DNA of 64,000 bases from Xiphydria camelus (lineage: Eukaryota; Arthropoda; Insecta; Hymenoptera; Xiphydriidae). The DNA lies in the NCBI GenBank assembly GCA_963678675.1, contig OY783199.1, positions 2,487,501 through 2,551,500 on the forward strand, given 5' to 3'. Positions 56,286 through 64,000 of the stretch are shown piece by piece. The position numbers were made by a program, and so were the translations under genes. The notes beneath the pieces were generated by a model. That model had not been told where the DNA came from. It saw only the letters and a list, made by a program, of their open reading frames with translations, and did no database searches. Positions within the stretch are counted from its first letter, which is position 1, and every line of letters begins with the position of its first letter.

Positions 56286-57277
56286 ATAGATTTTGCCCAC
56301 TTTTTCGAGACTGATATACAATTCCCGCGTCTCAAGATCCGTTCAAATTTAATACCGCCTCAATTGCAGGATGGAACGCGACTAAAATGATCGTGATACA
56401 ATCGATATCACTCGTCGAAATACGCGGTTTAACGCGGAATAATCGCTCGTCCGATTTGCATACTCCGCCGCTGTGTTTCTTGAGATCGGGGAGGGAAAAA
56501 TTGGGGAAAAAATTAATACGAAAATACGTAGGTATTGGTTGATTTCCAATTCAAATGTGTCAATTAAAAAGAAGAAATATCAATATTTAATTCAAAATTC
56601 CGGTTTACATAACGAGGAAGGAATGTAAATTGAATTAAATCAAGCCTAAAAGCGTTTTGTACTTAATACACAAATTTAATTTAATCGCGTAAATGCTTCC
56701 AAATACACCTCTTTTCACGGGTTCCCACGTTCGAGGTACAATTCGGTCAACATTCCATCTTCGACATTGTATATCTCTCTCTTTTCGGAAGTTCCATTCA
56801 CAAAAAAAAGGTTATCACGGGGTAAAGAATGCCTTTATCCTCGGGGGTAGAGTTTCTAAACACGACCCTGCGTGAAGACCGAGGGCTGTACGGCAGCTTC
56901 GATCGCTTCGACGAGTTCAATGTTATCGCGCCGAGAAGATCGAACCGTAGGTACCGCGGACCCGGTTCAACAAGGCACATATTGACCGAGACCTTGCGCA
57001 CTGCCGTTGCCGCAGGGTTCGATCGTAACGCGAAAATAATGGCTCTAACGGCCGCGGAAGATCGATCCCGGATGGTCGAGGAGAACCTCCGAGCTTTTCC
57101 ACGTAAAGCCTTAAGAATATACGTTCTACTTGTGTGTACAGTGAGATAGAATCTTTCATTTTTCGAATTTCTGGAGCATTCATTTAATTTCCACCAAATC
57201 TGTTTCCGAGATCGAGAATAAATTTTCTCCGCTATCTCAATATCGGCGAATATCGATTCGAAGCACTTGTACGTGTA
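56286..57277. other. Gene-free stretch with an unassigned open patch
   Basis: At 56800-57150 base composition is more balanced, and a 106-codon + frame and a 160-codon minus frame overlap. Neither has a family signature, and both cannot be coding. Not called. Confidence 0.3.
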
Positions 57278-57514
57278 CACCGGGAAAACGATTTATTCGT
57301 AATTAATAAATAATTGTTTGAATATGGCGAAATAAGCATTTTATTGAATCGAATTAATATTCGTCAACTATCACGATATTTATTTGGCACAATTTGAGGC
57401 AATCATTTGAACCAAATAAACATGTTAACAGTTAACATGTATTTTCTTGTCCCAACGGAATATTTATTTCGCCGTATTTAAAATTACATTTATCACAACT
57501 GTTAATAAATCGTG
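57278..57514. mobile_element. Family C MITE, copy 4 (inverted)
   Basis: TA on both sides (57276-57277, 57515-57516). Starts CACCGGGAAAACGATTTATT, ends CTGTTAATAAATCGTG. Interior TTATTTGGCACAATTTGAGG and GTTAACATGTATTTTCTTG are parallel to 42957-43183. Confidence 0.75.
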
Positions 57515-57516
57515 TA

Positions 57517-58489
57517 GGATTTCGCGTTATTTTTTCCCAAATTTGGAATCTTCTGGCCGATAAAGCGATATCCTCGATTATTCCCCGCGGATAAAAATCT
57601 CGCCGGAGAATAGGTACGGCTTAACTTCGCCAGTTCCCATACATCGCCGACAAGCGCGGCCGAACTCCGTAAAACTTGGAGATTTCCTCACTCAGCTTCC
57701 TCGGATTCTCCTTCAGTCGCGTATTCGCGCGTACGTGCAAATCGTCTTTTGAATTGGTGCTTGGAAATGCACTGTATATAGTTCAGCGGAAATTTAATAG
57801 CGCAGTGGGCACTCGAACTTTAACGAGGCGGTTAGCCCCACGTGATTCCAAGTTTCGCGGGCTTTAGTGCTGTACGGCTGTCCGATGCTAGTAGTAGAGG
57901 TCGATTGCGATCAGACTAGCAGGCGGCGGGAGTGAGGAGACTGCGGTCCAGGCGTTAATCACCGTTCCCTCGGCGTCTAACGCGGTCAGGGCTGTTCTTT
58001 AAGGTTCTGCCAAAAAAGTCACAATTTCTAGAATTGATCGCTCGACCCCATGTGTTTTTTCCGCATTCGAATTGCACGCAACGGTCTAAATAGTACGAGT
58101 GAGAGAATCGAGGATATTGGAGATAAATCGATTTGACATTCTCGGTGTAAAATCGTCGTTCGCCACAACCCGGTCACAAGGGGTTTATGGCTCGCGTAAC
58201 GATCAACAAGGTCAGACATAAATATTAATCCGCACCGGACACGAGGAATGCGTCGTATCGCGAAACGTCGGGACCGCCGACCGTTGCGAAGGTCACACAC
58301 GGGTTAACCCCATTGGGAAACGCGAATCGCGTATCTGCAATGCAAGGACCCTCGAGTGCAGCTTTGGCGGGTAATGTAGTCGCTTCGGCTTTATCGCAGT
58401 TCACCCAGGCGTAACGGTGATCGCGTTTCCAACGAGTAAAAGAGAATTCCAATTTTACTTTTCATCGGCACTGGAGGATTCGACGAAAA
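57517..58489. other. Gene-free stretch
   Basis: Frames of 63-90 codons only; nothing supported. Confidence 0.4.
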
Positions 58490-58493
58490 TTAA

Positions 58494-58707
58494 CCCCTTC
58501 AGACCTGATTTTTGTCTCACGGAGTAAAGAGAATTGTTAATGATGTTTTAGCCCCTTTGGGGTAACGTATTTTTGCAATCTTTATTTTATAAATTTTCTT
58601 ACATTTATGCGTAAACAGTACAAAGTTGTATTTTTGCGTAACATTCTTTAATAAAATAGCTCAAATCCAATGTACATTCTCGTGTAGGTACTACAGCTCT
58701 GAAGGGG
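58494..58707. mobile_element. piggyBac-like MITE family P1, copy 1 (214 bp)
   Basis: TTAA on both sides (58490-58493, 58708-58711). Ends CCCCTTCAGACCTGA and, complemented, CCCCTTCAGAGCTGT. The interior GTACAAAGTTGTATTTTTGC and CCAATGTACATTCTCGTGTA is shared with 60854-61075. Confidence 0.85.
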
Positions 58708-58711
58708 TTAA

Positions 58712-60239
58712 GCTATTCTCGAGATCTTATTTTACCCCTAAGTAACTGTGATCGCATTTCTAGAGAGCAAAATAATTCCTATTATGCTTTTCGTCGGAAC
58801 TCGAAGAATTTAGGAAAATTAAGCCATTTTCGAGATCTCAGGTATCGCGTTCCACACAAAGTTTAACGAAAGTCACCGGACGAGAAAATTGCTGGAAAGT
58901 TGTAGTCGTGGAAGTCGCGAATTATGCGGCGTTAGGTCTTGGTAGTTCGTTTCGAGACAACTCGCACTCGGACATTCCTTTCGGAAGACTTGGGGCGAAA
59001 TGCCGGGGGGGGAAATTAGTCACCGAACAACTTCCACAAATTCCTCACGCTCAATTTGCTCGGTTTGCCTGGATTCGATTAAATGGTCGATGCGAGAATT
59101 CGCGTGCCATGCTTGAAATAGCCGCACGAATTCGGTGTAGTCATCGGCGAGAGAGCGTGGCCGTTAGCTAATGGAGACATTTCTTATTTAAAGGAAGTTA
59201 CGATCGCACGACCCCGTGGAAACTCTCGCTTCGCGTTCAATCATTCTTGATCGAGGAAACATTCTTCTCGCAGCGTCGAGAAGAAAATTCTTTTCCTCGA
59301 TTATCGATGACGTAAGATTTTCGGCCCTACCGTGGGGAGTGAAATGTCGTTTTACCCCGAAATATACGACTTGTATTGTAACTAGGTAAAAAATAATATA
59401 ATCAGGGGGATGGGGAATAAATCGATTCTTCAAAATCTCTTCGACGTTGCGATCCTTATTAATAAATCGAAAAGCGTGTAACACGGTGGAATCGCTTTAA
59501 TAAAATTGCTAAGACGACGTATAAAAAAATGAAGCACAGTTAATGTCATCGGAACTCGGTTATCGACCGATCGAGGGGAGATTTTTCTCGCTTCGTTAGG
59601 AGCGTTTCAGCGTGGTGTCAAGGGTCAGCGACGATGCGGAGGGCGAAAAGTCTGTTAACTTCCAGCGGACCGTATAACGACGTTGCTCGAGTTTCGTAAA
59701 GTAATTTGCGATAGCATCCTTCATAAATTGGGTATGAAATGAATTTTCTTGCCAATGAGGAAGCCTCTTTAATTGGTTGGGCGCCCCGGTAAGCAGGCCT
59801 CTCTTTGTAACTTAATTGAATATACACAATGAGGCCGTTAATTTTCCGAGGGACTAGTTAATCGGGGAAACAAAAGTAGAATCAAAGTATACCTCGCTTG
59901 TGTCGACGTAAACTGAAAGCGAACGATCGCATCGTTCCTCCGCACTGTGCTCTTTTTTTTCTTTCCAGTTCTTCTTTCTTTCATCTCATTCTTTCCTTTT
60001 TTCTTCTCTTTTCTTCCTTTCTTTACCCGTTACGCCACTCTCATTAGCCCCTCGAACCACGATAACAATTCGTCCTCTATGTTTCAGCGAAAGCCATTTC
60101 TTCGATTTATCGTCCTCCCCCGAATACCCCAAACGCCATAAAAATAGTATTTCCGCTCGGTAAAACGATTGCGAGTCGATCGCTGCTTCGAAATCAATCC
60201 TGTCCGCGAGGAGCCCGACCCGGTGCTTCCTACACGCGC
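58712..60239. other. Gene-free stretch
   Basis: A T/C-rich pyrimidine tract (59950-60030) produces a Phe-rich spurious frame. An 87-codon frame at 58908-59171 and a 98-codon minus frame at 59188-59484 are unrecognised. Confidence 0.4.
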
Positions 60240-61490
60240 AGGGGAAGTGGGAGAATATAGTCAGACGGCGGTGGTCTAGAGAGAGGAAGAGTATTTTTAG
60301 AGCCTTCAGTAGTGCGGAGAGCGATTGGTCGGACTGCTGCAGTACGAAAGGAAGGGATATTTTTAACGCATTCAGTAAAATCGTGCGCGAATGGTCAGGC
60401 GGTTCGCTTATCGAGGCGCGAGCGTCTCATCTTCGCTTTTCGAGAAGTGAAAGCAGACGGACGCGCAATCAGACGACGAATAGTATTGTCGGGAAATACG
60501 TTTTCGGGGCTTTTAGTAAAATTGGAAGCGGTTGCTCGAGCCGTTTCGTCGAGGATTTTATTTCTCTCCGAAGCGAGCGTCTCTTTTTCGAGCGCGAATG
60601 GTGAAAAATAAATGGACGCGCGCGTAATATCGGAGTAATTGATTGGACGACTTCTTCGATAACTTCCGAAGGGAGCACTTCTATCGGTAGACGTAGCAAA
60701 AGCAAACGAGCAGTCGGACTGCGGTAGGAAAGAGCGGAGAAAGCTATTCCCAGCACTTTTAGTAGAGTAGGAAGTAATTGGTCAGACCGCCGCTTGAGAG
60801 ACTCGCTCCTTCCGAGACGCGGTCCGGTCGCCTCCGTTGCTCGTACAACTTAACCCCTTCAGACCTGATTTTTTTTTTCGCGGAGTAAACAAAATTGTTA
60901 ATGATGTCTTAGCCGTTGGGGTATTATTATATTTTAACATATTTTTGCAATCTTTATTCTTTAAATTTTCTTATATTTATGTGCAAACAGTACAAAGTTG
61001 TATTTTTGCGTAACATTTTTCAATAAAATAGCTAAAAACCAATGTACATTCTCGTGTACACCAGGTCTGGAGGGGTTAAAGTGGTCACGATCGTGGTCAG
61101 CCCGCGGAAGAGCGGAGGACAATGTTGAAGAGCGATTCATGAGATAGACGTATTTTTTGGATGTCACGGTGATTACTACTTTTCGCAGTGGAAGCAGAAG
61201 AATATGGTGAGACGGCAGTCAGTGGAATTATAAATGACTGGTCAAACCGGCGCTTCGAAATCGCCTCTGTCGCTCCTATCGGGCCTTCGACAGTCAGTCC
61301 TCGGACTGCACTGAGTGCCGTAAGAAATAAGAAGAAAGAGATAAGCAGAGCACACCGAGAAACCAGTCTCTGCCACTTCTGGAACTGTTATAAGAAATTG
61401 GCCAGACCGCGCCGTTTCAAAGTCTCCTCTATCACTCGCGCAGTGAAAGCAGGGCGAGAGTAGTCGGTTAGCGTTAACGGCGTGGGAAGG
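60240..61490. repeat. Degenerate tandem array (~67-bp unit, alternating A/B types)
   Basis: A diverged module built around GATTGGTCRGACYGCYG and TTTTTAGNGCNTTCAGTA recurs near 60256, 60323, 60390, 60467, 60531, 60640, 60711 and 60777, then again at about 61203, 61234 and 61396. Type A units carry the CAGTAGNGNGGAAAGCG part; type B units carry CGAGGCNCGAGCGTCTC. Spacing is mostly 63-77 bp. A P1 piggyBac-like MITE (60854-61075) interrupts the array. Frames of 73-100 codons crossing it are not genes. Confidence 0.55.
60854..61075. mobile_element. piggyBac-like MITE family P1, copy 2 (222 bp)
   Basis: TTAA on both sides (60850-60853, 61076-61079). Ends CCCCTTCAGACCTGA and, complemented, CCCCTCCAGACCTGG. 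It is in the same orientation as the copy 2.36 kb upstream and closely similar in sequence. Confidence 0.85.
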
Positions 61491-62399
61491 AATACTTTCC
61501 ACGCGGACAGCAGAGCAGGGAGTGTTCGATCCTCTGTTTAACAATTACTATCAGCAATAGAGAGGCGTTCACGTGGTACCCCATAAAAAAGCGCGTGCGT
61601 AGTTAAACGACGCGCGTTCAATTAACGCCCGCGACGATTAATTTCTCTTTCCCTCTCCGACGTTCAATTCGTTTAACCACCCAAAACCCCCGCGAGTACC
61701 TTTCTCGCTGCGTAGCATGATAAAAAACTTGTTCTCTCCTTCCATAGACTCGTTTACATTGGGTAAGTCTACACATTTTCAAGTTTACAAGCAGGATGGC
61801 AACAAGTAGTGTTATCGATACACAGTTTCAATGGGTTTTAGTTTAGTTTTTAACGTGACCGAATCAAGATCTGCAAACCCCACCATTTCTAACAATTCCT
61901 TCAATAATTTTTCGAATGCGGTATCTCTTTTCATTTTTTATTTACGTATGTGATCTTCGCATCTAATGCCCCATAATACGTCATATTTTTCACACATTCA
62001 AAAATTGAATAATTATGTCGCTATTCCACTTGTTCATTTTGCTTTAATAACTTTCCCGAATCACTTTCGTGCAGTTTACACGTAGCCAACGACAGGAAGT
62101 CGACACAGGAAAAACGGCCACTAAACTAGCCGACCCGCCAACTTCCACTAACCGCTACCAAATGTAAACGAGCCTTATCGATATTATCCCAATCTCTATC
62201 CGTCTACAGTGCAAATAACATTACGCAAACCGTCCCACAGACTCTCCACTTACCCGTGAAACTCGTCGAACAGCAGCAGCAGGCTCCGCTAAACCGCAGA
62301 TCCGATCGGCGCACGAACTTCCACCTCAATTTACTTTCGCGACACCGAGAGAGAGAGAGAGAAGCGGCAAAAATTTTTCTTCTCCAAACTAAACTCTCC
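61491..62399. other. Gene-free stretch
   Basis: AT-balanced sequence with a short (CAG)n (62270-62283) and (GA)n (62347-62362). No gene. Confidence 0.4.
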
Positions 62400-63080
62400 T
62401 CCGCTACCGCGTCTCGCGCACCGCAACACCGCGCGACGCGATTCCACGCGGCGATGTCATCGCGACGGAAAATTCGACGCTCGTACTATCCCTCGTAAAG
62501 TCCGCGCCTGGTCCAGCCGCGGCGATGCACACGGCACGGGGATGCGAGCGAGTGACGGCGACGGTGAGACGAGGACAGAAACATGGCAAGCGTCGCGAAG
62601 CCGCGTGCCGACTGAGGAGCATCCCGCCGGGGCGTCCCGGCGCCTCCGCTCCGACGCGCTGCACGCCGATTTGAATCCACGTGCCGCCCGCGCAATCGTA
62701 CACGGCGAAGCGGGAAAAGCGGCGCGGATGCAACGCGGCGATCGATTCGCAGGCTGTGCGCGCGTACACGTATACGCGGAGCGTCCCGGCGGGAGGGAGA
62801 CCGACGCGTCTGCCGTCCGCTGGTGCGACGGAGACGGGACGGAGGCGAACTTCGGCGACAGCTGAGCGGCGAGGGGCGTGGGAGGAGAGGGTGGCGACGG
62901 TACCCGCATAAATTTCATGGGTTCACAGTTGGCAAGGTCGGGTCTCGGACGAATTTTCGTGCGGACGAGAGGGCGAAGCGCGACGAGGGCTGTTCGCGAC
63001 GTTTATACATGCAACTCGCGGGAGTTTACTGCAAGGGGACTCGAGGATCGGGGTCCAGACTGAAACGTCAGCGATGCGCG
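62400..63080. other. CpG-rich patch, possible promoter/first exon
   Basis: The most CG-dense segment of the window. Frames of 107-154 codons are open on both strands at once, so codon content cannot settle coding. No domain pattern is seen. It could be the 5' end (untranslated or first exon) of a gene whose body lies outside the window, or only a GC island. Confidence 0.35.
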
Positions 63081-63225
63081 GAGAGTGAGTTTTCGTTTCA
63101 CGGGAAATCTCTCAGCCTCGATAATTGGGGGATTGTCGGGTTCGATGGTAAAATTCGCGTCCAAATTTTTCGTGGGTGTGATCAACGTGGATTTGTTTCA
63201 TTCTCCTGAGTCTTTCCTTGTTCAA

Positions 63226-63493
63226 TCCTGCGAAACTCGACGATAAAAATAAATGCCGTAACTCGTAATTGATGGTAGATTGATTTACGTTCATTTTCAT
63301 TTTCCGATGATAAAGTAATATATTTAGTGCAACATGAGAAAGCATATGTATAATATCAAACGTTATTTTCTTCGTGAAAAAAAAAAAACATTAGATTTTG
63401 CAACCAAAATATAGTTTATATTATAATTTGTATTCGGGTCTGGGAGACCCGAATTATGCACAGGAGTGAAATTTTTCACGCGTGCATCAAGGG
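63226..63493. mobile_element. piggyBac-like MITE family P2, copy 2, left end lost
   Basis: Co-linear with 38147-38429 from TCCTGCGAAA through TTTTCCGATGATAAAG, AACGTTATTTTCTTCGTG and CGTGCATCAAGGG, followed by TTAA at 63494-63497. About 25 bp at the left, including that terminal repeat and its TTAA, are missing. Confidence 0.75.
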
Positions 63494-63497
63494 TTAA

Positions 63498-64000
63498 AGC
63501 CAATGGGACGTAGGGGAAATTGGAAATTTTAACTATTGTACTTTAGTTTCCAATGACAGTCACTAGTGATTTTATCGCACTCGAAAATAATCAGCGTAAG
63601 AAGAAAAAGCCCTCTCGAGCGCCGATCGAAAGCTCACTCTGCAGTTCCTCCACGACGGGAATTATTTATCATCGCAACGCGCGCGGAAGTCGATTCGATC
63701 CGATCGCGTCGTCGCCCTTATCGCGAGCTCCGGTGCGATTGATTTTGTCCCCCCGTCACTCCCGCTGTCGCTTTACGACGAGGGTGACGACACCGATCCT
63801 CCAGTCGAAACGACCGCTCGACGAACTTCTAGGAACAATTCTATTTCGCTTCTCGAACAAGGTATTCATGACTGATTCATACGATCGTGGCCGCCCCCCG
63901 ATTATCACTTTTTCCTCTCTCCTTCGGTAACGTCGCCCGGGATTCTAGCCATGAGAACCCCGGTGACGAGTATTGTTACGTCGGTATTGGAAATCGCGCT
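63498..64000. other. Gene-free end of window
   Basis: A 125-codon + frame at 63553-63930 starts without context and shows no family signature. No gene is supported. Confidence 0.35.

Noticed and set aside
56798..57280. 160-codon minus and 106-codon plus frames overlapping
   Set aside because: Both cannot be coding and neither shows a known motif or codon pattern strong enough to choose.
1..64000. CRISPR arrays, rRNA genes, bacterial operons, viral gene clusters, telomeric TTAGG arrays
   Set aside because: Searched by eye; no regularly spaced short direct repeats with unique spacers, no rRNA-like conserved blocks, no dense same-strand short genes, and no telomeric repeat runs.

Overview
The window looks like nuclear DNA of an insect, most likely a hymenopteran and possibly an ant. 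The reasons are two divergent insect ionotropic receptor (IR) genes with spliceosomal introns, CpG-rich patches inside an AT-rich background, and a heavy load of short non-autonomous DNA transposons. There is no sign of bacterial operons, CRISPR arrays, or rRNA or tRNA genes. The species assignment is inference.

Gene content is confined to about 21.8-28.4 kb. Two IR genes lie head to tail on the + strand. IR-A (22067-25535) has three exons that join in frame to 639 codons. IR-B (26036-28078) is a single uninterrupted 680-codon ORF with its own TATA box, initiator and poly(A) signal. Both have the IR layout: signal peptide, divergent N-terminal region, S1 half of the ligand-binding domain, TM1, pore loop, TM2, S2 half, TM3. 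Both lack the glutamate-binding arginine of classical iGluRs. They probably encode ligand-gated chemosensory (or thermo/hygrosensory) channels of the divergent, order-specific type. Four CACGTG E-boxes sit about 1 kb upstream of IR-A. A MITE abuts the splice acceptor of IR-A exon 2, and a TTAA-flanked element sits in its second intron.

The rest (1-21.7 kb and 28.4-64 kb) is gene-poor. I see no other convincing protein-coding exon. It is a patchwork of MITE families: TA-flanked elements sharing CACTGAGA-like termini (six or more copies of the largest family), a 220-bp TA element nested in an 894-bp Tc1/mariner-like element, TTAA-flanked piggyBac-like elements (six), fold-back palindromes, a 5'-truncated LINE with a zinc-knuckle ORF end and target-site duplication, local tandem duplications, a degenerate ~67-bp minisatellite at 60.2-61.5 kb, and simple-sequence runs. 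CpG-rich patches near 12.9-13.2 kb and 62.4-63.1 kb could be promoters or first exons of genes lying mostly outside the window, but nothing proves it.
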